Source of the DNA: Sporosarcina sp. Marseille-Q4063
Lineage (GTDB): Bacteria > Bacillota > Bacilli > Bacillales_A > Planococcaceae
Direction: 5' to 3'
Length of the DNA: 64,000 bases
NCBI RefSeq assembly: GCF_018309085.1
Contig: NZ_CP070502.1
Span: forward strand, 1,674,001-1,738,000
The translations under genes were made by a program, and so were the position numbers. Every line of letters starts with the position of its first letter. The stretch's first letter is position 1. This document shows positions 8,337 to 16,931 of this stretch, piece by piece. Below the pieces are notes generated by a model. It saw only the letters and a list, made by a program, of their open reading frames with translations. It was not told the origin of the DNA and did no database searches.

Positions 8337-9383
8337 TTACTCCGCTTCCCAACGAGCAATTTCAGCCTTAACAATTGGCGCGACTTTTATGCCCAATAGC
8401 TCTATTGCGCTTAACACTTCTTCATGCGGCATGGAGCCAACGGGAACATGAAGCATGAAGCGTTCAACGCCAACATTTTTACGCAGGAAGATAATCTTTT
8501 CCGCCACCGTTTCAGCATCACCCACGTATAATGCACCTTCCAATGTACTTGCCGCATCGAAAGTTTCCCGCGTATACGGGGCCCACCCACGTTCTTTCCC
8601 TAAAACATTCATCACTTGCGCAGTTGATGGGAAAAACTTATCTTTTGCTTCGGCTGTTGTTTCCCCTACAAAACCATGAGAATGGGAAGCAATTTTCAGC
8701 TTCGCTACATCATGGCCTGCTTGCTCTGCTGCTCGTTTGTAAAGCTCGACAATCGGCGCAAACTGCAACGGACTCCCGCCAATAATCGCTAATACAAGCG
8801 GCAAGCCTAACATCCCTGCACGCGCCGCGGATTGTGGCGTACCGCCGCTGGCAATCCAAATCGGCAATTTGTCTTGTTCAGGTCGCGGATACACACCTAA
8901 ATTAGGTATGGAAGGACGATGTTTTCCATTCCACGTCACTTTTTCAGATTCATTAATTTTTAGCAATAGCTCCAGTTTTTCATCGAACAACTCATTATAA
9001 TCTTGCAAGTCGTAACCGAATAACGGAAACGATTCGATGAACGAACCCCTTCCAGCCATGATTTCCGCTCTGCCATTTGAAATTGCATCGATTGTCGCGA
9101 ATTGTTGATAGAGACGCACTGGATCATCCGACGATAATACCGAAACAGCGCTCGTCAATTTAATATGCTCTGTCCGCGCCGCCGCTGCCGCAAGCAATAC
9201 TGTCGGCGCAGAACAAGCAAAGTCTTCGCGGTGATGCTCTCCTACCCCGAAAACATCCAATCCGACTTGATCGGCTAGCACGATTTCCTCCACAACTTCA
9301 CGTATTCGCTGTGCGTGGCTAATTACTTCACCCGTTTTTACATCCGGGGTCGTTTCTACAAATGTAGTTACACCTATTTCCAT
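8337..9383 (-). CDS. LLM class flavin-dependent oxidoreductase
   Basis: A 348-residue protein of the bacterial luciferase-like monooxygenase superfamily, which use FMNH2 and oxygen or F420/FMN on varied organic substrates. Family landmarks are GVGEHHREDF near residue 47, the LTSAVSVLSSDDPVRLYQQ strand, RAEIMAGRGSF and the PIWIASGG segment. Length is normal and the start ATG has a GGAGGAATTA ribosome binding site. The gene lies 29 bases downstream of the glutathione-transferase-like gene on the same strand, so the two are probably co-transcribed and may act on related quinone or xenobiotic compounds. The substrate cannot be named. Confidence 0.88.
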   Translation of the reverse strand: MEIGVTTFVETTPDVKTGEVISHAQRIREVVEEIVLADQVGLDVFGVGEHHREDFACSAPTVLLAAAAARTEHIKLTSAVSVLSSDDPVRLYQQFATIDAISNGRAEIMAGRGSFIESFPLFGYDLQDYNELFDEKLELLLKINESEKVTWNGKHRPSIPNLGVYPRPEQDKLPIWIASGGTPQSAARAGMLGLPLVLAIIGGSPLQFAPIVELYKRAAEQAGHDVAKLKIASHSHGFVGETTAEAKDKFFPSTAQVMNVLGKERGWAPYTRETFDAASTLEGALYVGDAETVAEKIIFLRKNVGVERFMLHVPVGSMPHEEVLSAIELLGIKVAPIVKAEIARWEAE

Positions 9384-9412
9384 GATTAATTCCTCCTAAT
9401 TAGTGCGATTCG

Positions 9413-10393
9413 TTAACGGATTAAAAATTTATCTTCTTTTCCACTTAAATGCTGACGATTGTGCTCCGTATCCCATCCCGATAGGTCCGGACCTTTAGGT
9501 ATAATTATATTTTCCTTTTTCAAATCAGCCGAAAGACGCGCAGATAAATGATAATGTTTCTTAATCGCTTCAAAATCTGTTGTGTCACCAAAGCCTGGTG
9601 TACGATACAAATCGCGTGCGTACGCCCATAAATTTGGATAATCAATAAGCCGATTTTTGTTTGCTTTAAATACCGAATAATACGCAACATCAAATCGCAC
9701 CAACGTAACATATAATCGAACATCAGCATCTGTAATGTAATCACCCAATAAGAAACGTTGCGCCGCTATTAGTTGTTCAAGTATCGCCAATTTTTCAAAT
9801 AAATGATCATATGCCTGTTCATAGGCCTCTTGTGACCTGGCAAATCCACATTTATATACCCCGTTATTAATATCAGCATAAATGACATCATTCATCGCAT
9901 CAATCCGCTGACGTAATGGTTCTGGATATAAATTAGGCGCACCACTTTTATGAAAAGGTGCCCAAACAGTTTCAAGCGCGTTTGTCAGTGTGAAATAATC
10001 ATTATTCACTACAATATTATCTTTACAATCAACCATCACCGGGACAGTTGGACGTCCTGCATAGTCGGGATTCGTTTTCGTGTAAATCTCACTCAAATAC
10101 TGAATTCCTAATTTGGGATCCACATTATTTTCATCTAACGAAAAAGCCCAGTCGATTCTAGGTAAGTCGGGGCGAATCGGATTCACTGCACCTAAACTAA
10201 TCACATTTTCTAGCCCTAGAATTTTTCTAACAATCACCACTCGATGCGACCACGGGCAAGGTGCCGACCAGATCAGACGATAACGATTTTTTTCCACCGG
10301 AAGCTCCCCCGGTTTCGTTCCAAATGAAGTTGAAAATAAAGATTTTTGGCGATTAAAAGACCCATCTGCTTTAATTTCCTGATTCTGCGACAT
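9413..10393 (-). CDS. glutathione S-transferase family protein, glutathionyl-hydroquinone reductase type
   Basis: A 326-residue protein with the N-terminal thioredoxin-like half and all-helical C-terminal half of omega/xi-class transferases. The catalytic motif SAPCPWSHR places Cys46 in the CPW context typical of glutathionyl-hydroquinone reductases (YqjG/ECM4 family), and GRPTVPVMVD is the cis-proline strand. These enzymes reduce glutathionyl-hydroquinones. Most Bacillales make bacillithiol instead of glutathione, so the physiological thiol may differ. The ATG at 10393 is chosen because GGAG lies 9 bases upstream; the TTG at 10399 is too close to it. It is probably in an operon with the downstream oxidoreductase. 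Confidence 0.85.
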   Translation of the reverse strand: MSQNQEIKADGSFNRQKSLFSTSFGTKPGELPVEKNRYRLIWSAPCPWSHRVVIVRKILGLENVISLGAVNPIRPDLPRIDWAFSLDENNVDPKLGIQYLSEIYTKTNPDYAGRPTVPVMVDCKDNIVVNNDYFTLTNALETVWAPFHKSGAPNLYPEPLRQRIDAMNDVIYADINNGVYKCGFARSQEAYEQAYDHLFEKLAILEQLIAAQRFLLGDYITDADVRLYVTLVRFDVAYYSVFKANKNRLIDYPNLWAYARDLYRTPGFGDTTDFEAIKKHYHLSARLSADLKKENIIIPKGPDLSGWDTEHNRQHLSGKEDKFLIR

Positions 10394-10475
10394 TTTCAAT
10401 CACTCCAATTCCTCTAGATTTCTGCTCCTTTAAATAAATGAATGGCATCTCTAGTTCTTGAAAGGTGGAGAGTAT

Positions 10476-10871
10476 ATGAAAAGATTCATATTAATACTTT
10501 TGGCTATTCTAGTAATGTCTGGATGTTCCGCAAAATCTGCGCAACAACACGGACATGGAATCTCTGTTGAAATGGCTGATTCATTACACATTAATCATAT
10601 GACTTTGAATATGTTTGTGAATGGAAATGAAGTCTTTAGTGAAAATGTTATCAATGCAGATAATAGTTCCTTTAAAAAAGGCGAAATCATCTGGTTTGAC
10701 GTTTCACCTCGTGCAACTAATTCGACTGTTGAATTAACTTTATCATATAGTAGAAACCTCAATGGAACAAACGCAAAGACCACCGAAAAAATCGATATTT
10801 CTAATGCGAATGATTGGGTAACTATTAAGTTTACTAAGAATTATGATTTGCATTTGATAAAAATGCAGTGA
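10476..10871 (+). CDS. small putative lipoprotein
   Basis: A 131-residue exported protein. The N-terminus MKRFILILLAILVMSGC is a lipoprotein signal peptide with lipobox MSGC (Cys17), so the mature protein should be lipid-anchored at the outer face of the membrane. The remainder is a beta-rich domain without recognised family. AAAGGTGGAGAG lies just upstream of the ATG at 10476; the TTG at 10458 would place the ribosome binding site inside the gene. It is a single gene, convergent with the GyrI-like gene, and a shared hairpin terminator lies between them. Confidence 0.7.
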   Translation: MKRFILILLAILVMSGCSAKSAQQHGHGISVEMADSLHINHMTLNMFVNGNEVFSENVINADNSSFKKGEIIWFDVSPRATNSTVELTLSYSRNLNGTNAKTTEKIDISNANDWVTIKFTKNYDLHLIKMQ

Positions 10872-10903
10872 AGGACAACTCTTGTAAAATTTATTTAAAA
10901 AAA

Positions 10904-10925
10904 CTGAATCCGTTATTGGATTCAG
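10904..10925 (-). terminator. intrinsic terminator between convergent genes
   Basis: CTGAATCC / GGATTCAG stem with a 6-base loop. On the minus strand it is followed by seven Ts, so it best serves the gene ending at 10979. Nearly the same stem recurs at 15193-15214. Confidence 0.8.
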
Positions 10926-10978
10926 TCACAGTAAGTTTTGAATAAGAACTTAAAAATGCTCAAAAATGAAAACTAAAC

Positions 10979-11605
10979 TCAAGCTCGTGGTTTTACTTGA
11001 TACCTAAGAACTGTTTTCAATTTTGCCGGATCAACCCTTCTCATATCCGAAAGATAAATTTCTCGATGCGTCAAAGAAACTCTTTCTAGCTGATGACTTT
11101 CTAGATATTCTGCCATTTTTTCAAAGGTTTGCGGTTCTTCCTCGAATGGCCCAACATGAAGCATTTGCAACGACATCCCATCTGCCATCGTTTCAAACGT
11201 GATATCATCGAGAAATGGGTGTGGTTTCTTTTTTCTTACCCTTTCAAATGCACGTTCGACAACTTCATTTGTTACAAATTCTGGTTGTCTAATCATAATT
11301 GTATACAAAAGTTCATCCTTGTTTAGTTCGTCTAATTGTCTTCCCTCTTCAGTCAAATCCCAAATCCCCTCTAACGGGTAAACGGTATATTCAAAATAGC
11401 CTTCTGGGGTATAACCATTTTTCGGCATCATCCGGATAGCATAAGCTAAAGAATAAAGCACTCCGATTCTTTCAGCAAATTCTTCATTATTCGGGTTACC
11501 TTTCCCCTTAATCATAAAAAACTTTTGTTCAGGAACGGTAACCAGTTCTGGTTTTTGCTTTGGTATATATAAATCTTTTTCTTTTTTTCTCCATTCGAAT
11601 TTCAT
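10979..11605 (-). CDS. GyrI-like small-molecule-binding domain protein
   Basis: A 208-residue stand-alone protein of the GyrI-like/SOUL-type effector-binding superfamily. It opens with a basic stretch (MKFEWRKKEKDLYIPKQKP) followed by VPEQKFFMIKGKGNP, the first strand typical of these proteins. A second repeat unit carries MADGMSLQMLHVGPFEEEP, and the end is YLSDMRRVDPAKLKTVLRY. Such domains bind hydrophobic cationic compounds and are found free or fused to AraC/MerR regulators. No DNA-binding domain is present here. It is a single gene with its own terminator. Confidence 0.85.
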   Translation of the reverse strand: MKFEWRKKEKDLYIPKQKPELVTVPEQKFFMIKGKGNPNNEEFAERIGVLYSLAYAIRMMPKNGYTPEGYFEYTVYPLEGIWDLTEEGRQLDELNKDELLYTIMIRQPEFVTNEVVERAFERVRKKKPHPFLDDITFETMADGMSLQMLHVGPFEEEPQTFEKMAEYLESHQLERVSLTHREIYLSDMRRVDPAKLKTVLRYQVKPRA

Positions 11606-11771
11606 ATCACATCATCTCCATATTTCTATTCCAATAAAGAATGCTAGTTCGTTATCATTAGTTTAATTTTAACATAGATTCAAATTAAGAAACGCCTTCC
11701 TAAATCAAGAGGGGTACCTGTATTACAAATCTTCTTTCCACTAATTCTGTTAAACATTTTCTTCATTCCAT

Positions 11772-12266
11772 TTAAGGGGGAGACTTTTTTCGGGAAGTGA
11801 TATAAATGACTAAAATAATACATAGCAATAGTGTCATATGGAATAAAGAGTGAAGTGTATTCGGCACAATCCCATTCTTTACAGGCAAAAGTGAATGGGT
11901 GTTTCCAAAAATCACTTGATACCTCTCAGCTCTTTCCTCGGCACCAAATCCAAACAAATAAGGTATCCACCAGGACATCATCGCACCTACAAAAATACAA
12001 GAAGGATGAATGAACAACCAAAGCTTTGCCCAAATCGGATAGTTTTTACCGATAAAAAACAGCAAGATTGTCATCACAAGTAAAATTTGCATCGCACCAA
12101 TCGATGTGACGATAACCAATTCTTTTTTGGAACTTTCAGCCGAGACAGCTTGTATGTCATTCAATGAACCTAATGGAACCCAGTCATGAAGCATCATAAA
12201 AAGAAACAGCAAACTGAATCCAAACAATAAAGCTTTTTCTGATTTACGTATATTCCTTTTCAACAC
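11772..12266 (-). CDS. integral membrane protein of unknown function
   Basis: A 164-residue protein with four predicted membrane segments (about residues 13-28, 50-72, 82-103 and 138-158). It has a GTG start with GAGGGAAG upstream. The segment between helices 1 and 2 (PLGSLNDIQAVSAESSKKE) and the loop after helix 3 are the only sizeable soluble parts. I do not recognise the family and no neighbour suggests a role. Confidence 0.65.
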   Translation of the reverse strand: MLKRNIRKSEKALLFGFSLLFLFMMLHDWVPLGSLNDIQAVSAESSKKELVIVTSIGAMQILLVMTILLFFIGKNYPIWAKLWLFIHPSCIFVGAMMSWWIPYLFGFGAEERAERYQVIFGNTHSLLPVKNGIVPNTLHSLFHMTLLLCIILVIYITSRKKSPP

Positions 12267-12504
12267 AACTTCCCTCGCTTTTTATAAAATATGAAACACT
12301 CCTTCAACCATACTATTCGGAAGGTATTGTTAGAATAACGGACTTGCGATGTAGATTTACCAAGACTCTAGACGGATATGAATTGTATCGTGTATGAAGA
12401 CCGTTCCGACCACACTAACCAAATTTATCTACGATCAAAAAGGAATGTTTATATTTTCTCTTCTATGGTATTTTTAAATAGAGTTTAGACAAAGGGGGAA
12501 AAAA

Positions 12505-13233
12505 ATGCCTTTATTTTCACAAACGATAACTGACCATTGGGAAGCGTTATTTTCGAATGGAGATGTCCTTTATAGAGATGAAGTCTTTACTGTCGTCATC
12601 AACCCTGACCTGAGTGAAGACCGACGTCTCATGATACTGGAAACTTACGACCGTCGAGTTATGGTCGTCTTGACACCTGCGCTAGCCGATAAGTTAGCCC
12701 TATCACAACAGCAAAATCTGTCTGAGTCTGTATTTCGACGAAAATTGAAAGAGGCGGGCGTCATTTTGCATGGTTTAGAGTATCTTTATTATTTTACAGA
12801 GTCCAATAAGAACTTATTGCTGAAAGAAAAACTGGAAGGCAGTTTACGCCAGTTAACCGAACAAGACGATGCGGTTTTCTCCGCGTTTCAGTCTTCCGCC
12901 TCGAAACAAGACTTGGATGAAGCTTATGTTGAATTAGATCACTGGGCGGTGTTCGGTTCTTTTGAGCAAAACCGCCTAGTTAGCGCAGCTAGCGTGTATC
13001 CTTGGGGAAATGCCCATATTGCGGATATCGGCATACTGACGCTTTTACCATTTAGAGGAAAGGGTCACGCCCGGAAAGTGGTGCGTTCAATTAGTAAGTA
13101 CGTCTATGAACAAGGATATGAACCTCAGTATCGTTGCAGCCAAAGTAACCATGCGTCTGCAGCTCTGGCTAAAGCATCGGGTTTGACGATTTTTGGTAAG
13201 TGGGAAGTCATTTCTCCCGACTCCACTGACTGA
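12505..13233 (+). CDS. GNAT family N-acetyltransferase
   Basis: A 242-residue protein. The C-terminal half (about 130-235) is a GNAT fold with the acetyl-CoA-binding motif LLPFRGKGHARKVV and a following strand/helix QYRCSQSNHASAALAKASGL. The N-terminal half (1-125) resembles the extra lobe of GNAT-like proteins that have duplicated domains. An AAAGGGGGAA ribosome binding site precedes the ATG. It should transfer an acyl group from acyl-CoA to an amine, but the acceptor is unknown. It is a single gene, convergent with the VOC gene. Confidence 0.82.
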   Translation: MPLFSQTITDHWEALFSNGDVLYRDEVFTVVINPDLSEDRRLMILETYDRRVMVVLTPALADKLALSQQQNLSESVFRRKLKEAGVILHGLEYLYYFTESNKNLLLKEKLEGSLRQLTEQDDAVFSAFQSSASKQDLDEAYVELDHWAVFGSFEQNRLVSAASVYPWGNAHIADIGILTLLPFRGKGHARKVVRSISKYVYEQGYEPQYRCSQSNHASAALAKASGLTIFGKWEVISPDSTD

Positions 13234-13338
13234 GTGTCCGGATTGTTCTTTATTAAAATGCACAACCACTTTTAATTAATGAAATGTGCGGAGAATATAT
13301 ATATGATTTATGCGGCACTTCTTCGAGGTGTAAAACAG

Positions 13339-13394
13339 GTGCGTGTGAGAAACCCTTAAAGTTTAATCAATCTTGATTGTTTCTTACACCGCAC
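13339..13394. terminator. long hairpin between convergent genes
   Basis: GTGCGTGTGAGAAAC (13339-13353) pairs with GTTTCTTACACCGCAC (13379-13394), with a further AATCA / TGATT stem inside. There is no clear T run. It sits in the space between two convergent genes and probably stops transcription from both sides. Confidence 0.5.
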
Positions 13395-13405
13395 CCGTTG
13401 TCTTT

Positions 13406-14323
13406 TCACGATTCTCTATATGCTCTTTGCAACTTAGCAAGATCAAGTTTCTTCATTTTAAGCATCGCGTTATTCACACGCGCAATTTGTTCTGGCGTGC
13501 TATTCGTCATCATCTTGTCCATCTCTCTCGGCACAATTTGCCAGGACACGCCATACTTATCTTTCAGCCAGCCACATTGCTCCGCTTCAGGAACTGCTGA
13601 AAGCTTGTCCCAGTAGTTATCAAGTTCTTCTTGCGTATCGCAATAAACCATAAATGATACTGCTTCGTTAAAACTAAAGTTATGCTCATGGGCGCTATCC
13701 ATTGCCGTTAACCACTGGTTTTCAAGCATAAAGTCAGAAAACATGACTGTTCCTTCATTATCAGGTTCCATACCTTGAGGGTAGCGCGCAATACGGCCCT
13801 TCTCTGAGTTTTTAAATACAGATAAATAAAAATTAATCGCTTCTTCCGCTTTACCACATTGATCGCCAACAAAAAGTAGAGATGGTAGTATCCGAGGCCG
13901 TTCTTCACCTTCTGGATTTGTAAGGATTAACTGCCAGGACAACCCATACTTATCTTGAATCCAGCCATATCTCTCACTAAACGGATACTTATCAAGTGGC
14001 ATTAATACCGTGCCGCCTTCAGACAATTTATCCCATACCTCATTTATTTTTTCACTTTCATCTTTTTCTTTTGGTGAGTCAAAGTTAACCATGAAAGACG
14101 CCGACGGATTAAATTTAAAATAAGGCCCTGCACTGATTGCCATGAACTTCTGTCCCCACAATTCAAAGGAAACTAAATCGGCGTCACCTGATGGTGTGTC
14201 GTGGATAGTTGTTTCATTCGTAATTTTCGAGTCCGGGAAAATAGAAGCATAAAACGCCGCTGCTTCATTCGCCTCCTTGTCATACCATAAATGTGGCACG
14301 ATGTTTTGATTTGTTTTTGTCAT
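13406..14323 (-). CDS. VOC family protein, two tandem PhnB-like domains
   Basis: A 305-residue protein made of two vicinal-oxygen-chelate modules of the PhnB/3-demethylubiquinone type. Module 1 (about 8-140) has IVPHLWYDKEANEAAAFYAS and ends YGWIQDKYGLSWQLI. Module 2 (about 145-280) has LLFVGDQCGKAEEAINFY and ends CGWLKDKYGVSWQIVP. The repeated G-W-x-x-D-K-Y-G-x-S-W-Q ending is diagnostic. The function of these proteins in Firmicutes is mostly unknown. The ribosome binding site AGGAGGAATAATT is excellent. Confidence 0.88.
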   Translation of the reverse strand: MTKTNQNIVPHLWYDKEANEAAAFYASIFPDSKITNETTIHDTPSGDADLVSFELWGQKFMAISAGPYFKFNPSASFMVNFDSPKEKDESEKINEVWDKLSEGGTVLMPLDKYPFSERYGWIQDKYGLSWQLILTNPEGEERPRILPSLLFVGDQCGKAEEAINFYLSVFKNSEKGRIARYPQGMEPDNEGTVMFSDFMLENQWLTAMDSAHEHNFSFNEAVSFMVYCDTQEELDNYWDKLSAVPEAEQCGWLKDKYGVSWQIVPREMDKMMTNSTPEQIARVNNAMLKMKKLDLAKLQRAYRES

Positions 14324-14376
14324 AATTATTCCTCCTAATAAAGGTGCTTCGATGAATAGCTATACCTTGCACTTTT

Positions 14377-14952
14377 TTAACAATTAATCTGAAACCAACC
14401 TGTTTCGCGCGGGAAATCTCTTCTCGTTAAAATTTTTCCTGAAATCAATTGGCGATAGGAAGTTATCGTACCATCGTGGGAAACTATATAAATTACTTCT
14501 TTTTGTAATAGCTTGCTATTTGCTATGAACTCTTCTGCAATTTTTTTGAATTTCCTTTCATCCATTACATTTATTCCATTCTTCCATAACTCAAGAGGCG
14601 CATTCCTATCAATTTCAAAAGTAGGATAATCTGACTTTATTATTTCTAACTCGATTATATAATCACATGGCAATGAACTCTTACTTGGAAGAACAGGAAA
14701 CATTCTCGGAGAGACGAAAGGAGTTACAATCTTTGTACACGCTACATGCTCACTCCAAATAAATGCTGTTTGCAGTGTTCTTCTGGTAGGACTAATATAA
14801 ATAATATCTTTATTAGTTAAAGGGAATGTATTCCTCAACAATTTTGCTTGTTTTACTCCTTTAGCTGTTAAAGAGGGATCTTTTATTTGTAAGCTATTTG
14901 GTATATCTACTGTATGTTCTCCCTGACCATGACGAATTAATACCAACTCCAC
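14377..14952 (-). CDS. histidine phosphatase family protein
   Basis: A 191-residue protein of the phosphoglycerate-mutase-like branch. It opens with LVLIRHGQGEH, where the histidine of RHG is the phospho-acceptor. ISPTRRTLQTAF carries the second phosphate-pocket arginine, and YIVSHDGTI carries the second catalytic histidine. It starts at GTG. The substrate is not predictable. It is one of three members of this superfamily in the window (others at 34671-35213 and the truncated 32598-32837). Confidence 0.82.
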   Translation of the reverse strand: MELVLIRHGQGEHTVDIPNSLQIKDPSLTAKGVKQAKLLRNTFPLTNKDIIYISPTRRTLQTAFIWSEHVACTKIVTPFVSPRMFPVLPSKSSLPCDYIIELEIIKSDYPTFEIDRNAPLELWKNGINVMDERKFKKIAEEFIANSKLLQKEVIYIVSHDGTITSYRQLISGKILTRRDFPRETGWFQINC

Positions 14953-15001
14953 TTAATCACCACTTTCCATTTATTAATTCTAATTTTCCTATTCTATTTT
15001 C

Positions 15002-15150
15002 TTATATGATTTTAACTTCATACATACGCATTGATTGTTTTGAACTACCCAACTGATTAATGTCAGATTCAATTACGCGTTTTGTAAAATGATGCTAGAT
15101 ATCACCGATTGGATATACTCTTTCCACATGGATGACAAATCCCCTTTCTT
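15002..15150 (-). pseudogene. DUF1835/DUF3658-type protein, C-terminal remnant
   Basis: On the minus strand a frame gives SSMWKEYIQSVISSIILQNA and then stops. A second frame continues KRVIESDINQLG and ends SKQSMRMYEVKII followed by a stop. The ending closely matches that of the intact DUF1835-type gene at 26969-27787 (QSMRMYEIKVIQ). The fragment has a frameshift and lacks the first 200 or so residues, so it is debris of a paralogue. Confidence 0.6.
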
Positions 15151-15192
15151 TTGACTTTTAATTGATAAAACCTGTATAAAAAACAGAGAAAA

Positions 15193-15222
15193 CTGAATCC
15201 ATTATTTGATTCAGCTTTTTCT
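15193..15222 (-). terminator. intrinsic terminator
   Basis: CTGAATC / GATTCAG stem (15193-15214) with T-rich tracts on both strands, so it can act in both directions. It lies just beyond the stop of the membrane protein gene at 15244. Confidence 0.75.
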
Positions 15223-15243
15223 TAATTTATGGTACCCGGCGAT

Positions 15244-15711
15244 TTAAAAGAATTTCGTTACTCCAAGTATTAAATTGACCAAAACGCCCAAGTGCATAAT
15301 ATCTAGATAGACGATTAAACGATTGGTTTGAGCGCGCATGATATCTTCTACTCCCTCACCCCGCTCCATATTCTTCTTCAATTGTTTACCCAAACGCGAC
15401 ATTCTCGGAGCGATATAGGACGCTAGCAAAACGATAATGCCGAGCATGATGTATTGCTTTAATCCAATCCAAGACCACTGTAAAAATCCATATTTCCCCA
15501 TGATCGTCATGGTGATTCCGGTAATAAGAATAGTCATGACAGATGTAAAAAAGAAAGGGACACTGCCTAGCAAGAGCTTTAACATCGGTGCCTCTAATTC
15601 ACCTCCCGCCTCTTTACGAAATCCTGCTACGATAAAGCATCTTTCGTAAAGAGCCCCGCCAAACCAGCAACATACCGCTATCAAATGAATCACTAAGATA
15701 AACGAAAACAT
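15244..15711 (-). CDS. integral membrane protein (CopD/DUF2269-like topology)
   Basis: A 155-residue protein with four membrane helices (about 2-20, 46-70, 80-100 and 132-152). The first helix begins MFSFILVIHLIAVCCWFGGA, the H-x4-CWFGGA pattern being reminiscent of CopD/DUF2269-type proteins that hold conserved histidines in the first and last helices (HLIA and MHLGVL). The ATG at 15711 is selected because GGGAGGG lies 5 bases upstream; the longer frame would start inside the promoter. The function is unknown, and a redox or metal role would be a guess. Confidence 0.65.
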   Translation of the reverse strand: MFSFILVIHLIAVCCWFGGALYERCFIVAGFRKEAGGELEAPMLKLLLGSVPFFFTSVMTILITGITMTIMGKYGFLQWSWIGLKQYIMLGIIVLLASYIAPRMSRLGKQLKKNMERGEGVEDIMRAQTNRLIVYLDIMHLGVLVNLILGVTKFF

Positions 15712-15810
15712 CGTATCCCTCCCGATATATATAATCAACTACTATATATATATTTCGAGAATGCTGTATAAGTACCATGCGGACAAGGTTAGGGGGGGAA
15801 TTCAAACAAA

Positions 15811-15848
15811 AAAAGTCGAATTCCTTCTAAAGATAGGATCCGACTTTT
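15811..15848. terminator. bidirectional terminator
   Basis: AAAAGTCG / CGACTTTT arms with an interrupted inner stem (TCC / GGA). It lies directly after the stop of yoaT and has T tracts on both strands. Confidence 0.75.
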
Positions 15849-15857
15849 AAATCACAG

Positions 15858-16649
15858 TTATAAAAATTTTCTAGCATCTTTACTGACTGGAACTTTTCCC
15901 TTAACCTGTTTTAACGTCGCTACTATTAGAAAGCTAACAATCACTAATAAAAGCCATGAACTCACCTTTCCTAGATGAACGAGACTCCATGCAGTGGTTT
16001 GATTTGGATATTGCCAAGCACCAAAGAACGTTGCGATATTTTCAGCTACCCATATAAAAAATCCGATGAGCACAAAAGAAAATACGAGCGGCATCCGATA
16101 ACGAGTTCCACCAACTTCGTATGTGACCCAGGCTTGCCAAAATACGATAATGACAAGAATAGATAACCACCAACGGATATCTATCCAATAATGGTGCGTG
16201 AAAAAATTCAAGTAAATTGCAGCTGCAAGTGGTACAACTACCAAAAACGGCGGCCACTTAACTAGGTTAACCTTGAACCTCCGCCACGCCTGGCAAAGAT
16301 AACTCGCTACACTTGCGTACATGAACCCGCTAAACAAAGGCACACCAAAAACCTTGAAAAAGCCTTCCTCTGGATAAGACCAGGAGCCCATATTCACCTT
16401 GAAAATTTCAAGAGCGAGTCCTATAAGGTGGAACAATGAGATAACCTTTAGTTCATCCCGTGTTTCAAGCCCAGAACGGACCATCCACCATTGCATCAGC
16501 AGGCAGATGATAAGTATCCAGTCATACCTCGGCAGGAACGGAAGCGGAATGATTTGTGTAATAGCCAAAGAGGCAAAAATAACGACGGGAAACAAACATG
16601 ATTGGGCCTGATCCCATCCAAAACGAACAAATTGTTTTAGTGCGCTCAT
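15858..16649 (-). CDS. yoaT: DUF817 membrane protein YoaT
   Basis: A 263-residue protein with eight or so membrane segments. It matches the DUF817 family by length and by motifs such as QWWMVRSGLETRDELKVI, MGSWSYPEEGFFKVFGVP and the final FGAWQYPNQTTAW...LGKVSSW. The function of the family is unknown. The start ATG at 16649 has TTTGGAGG 8 bases upstream. It is the last gene of a six-gene operon with two yoaS-yozG pairs; B. subtilis has yoaS, yozG and yoaT together, which supports the assignment. Confidence 0.85.
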   Translation of the reverse strand: MSALKQFVRFGWDQAQSCLFPVVIFASLAITQIIPLPFLPRYDWILIICLLMQWWMVRSGLETRDELKVISLFHLIGLALEIFKVNMGSWSYPEEGFFKVFGVPLFSGFMYASVASYLCQAWRRFKVNLVKWPPFLVVVPLAAAIYLNFFTHHYWIDIRWWLSILVIIVFWQAWVTYEVGGTRYRMPLVFSFVLIGFFIWVAENIATFFGAWQYPNQTTAWSLVHLGKVSSWLLLVIVSFLIVATLKQVKGKVPVSKDARKFL

Positions 16650-16696
16650 GGTTTGTACCTCCAAAGGTTTTGGTCAACCGCTGAAAAACTTTTTAA

Positions 16697-16921
16697 TTAA
16701 CACTGGTGATCTACTACATCACTTCGATATTCTAAAATATCTCCAGGCTGGCAATCTAACGCCTCACATATAGCTTCTAATGTAGAAAATCGAATCGCTT
16801 TTGCCCTTCCATTCTTCAGTATCGAAATATTTGCCATCGTGATTCCGACCTTCTCCGTAAGTTCTGTTACGCTCATTTTCCTTTTAGCCAACATCACATC
16901 TAAATTGATAATAATCGCCAT
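16697..16921 (-). CDS. yozG: YozG-type Xre transcriptional regulator, copy 1
   Basis: A 74-residue single-domain helix-turn-helix protein of the Cro/CI (Xre) type: SVTELTEKVGITMANISIL is the DNA-binding pair of helices and FSTLEAICEALDCQPGDIL the supporting helices. Start ATG at 16921 with GAGGTG 6 bases upstream. It lies 10 bases after a DUF2975 gene, the usual partner. It is almost identical to the second copy at 18072-18293 over the first 67 residues, differing mainly at the extreme C-terminus. Probably it regulates its own operon. Confidence 0.88.
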   Translation of the reverse strand: MAIIINLDVMLAKRKMSVTELTEKVGITMANISILKNGRAKAIRFSTLEAICEALDCQPGDILEYRSDVVDHQC

Positions 16922-16931
16922 ATCATTCACC

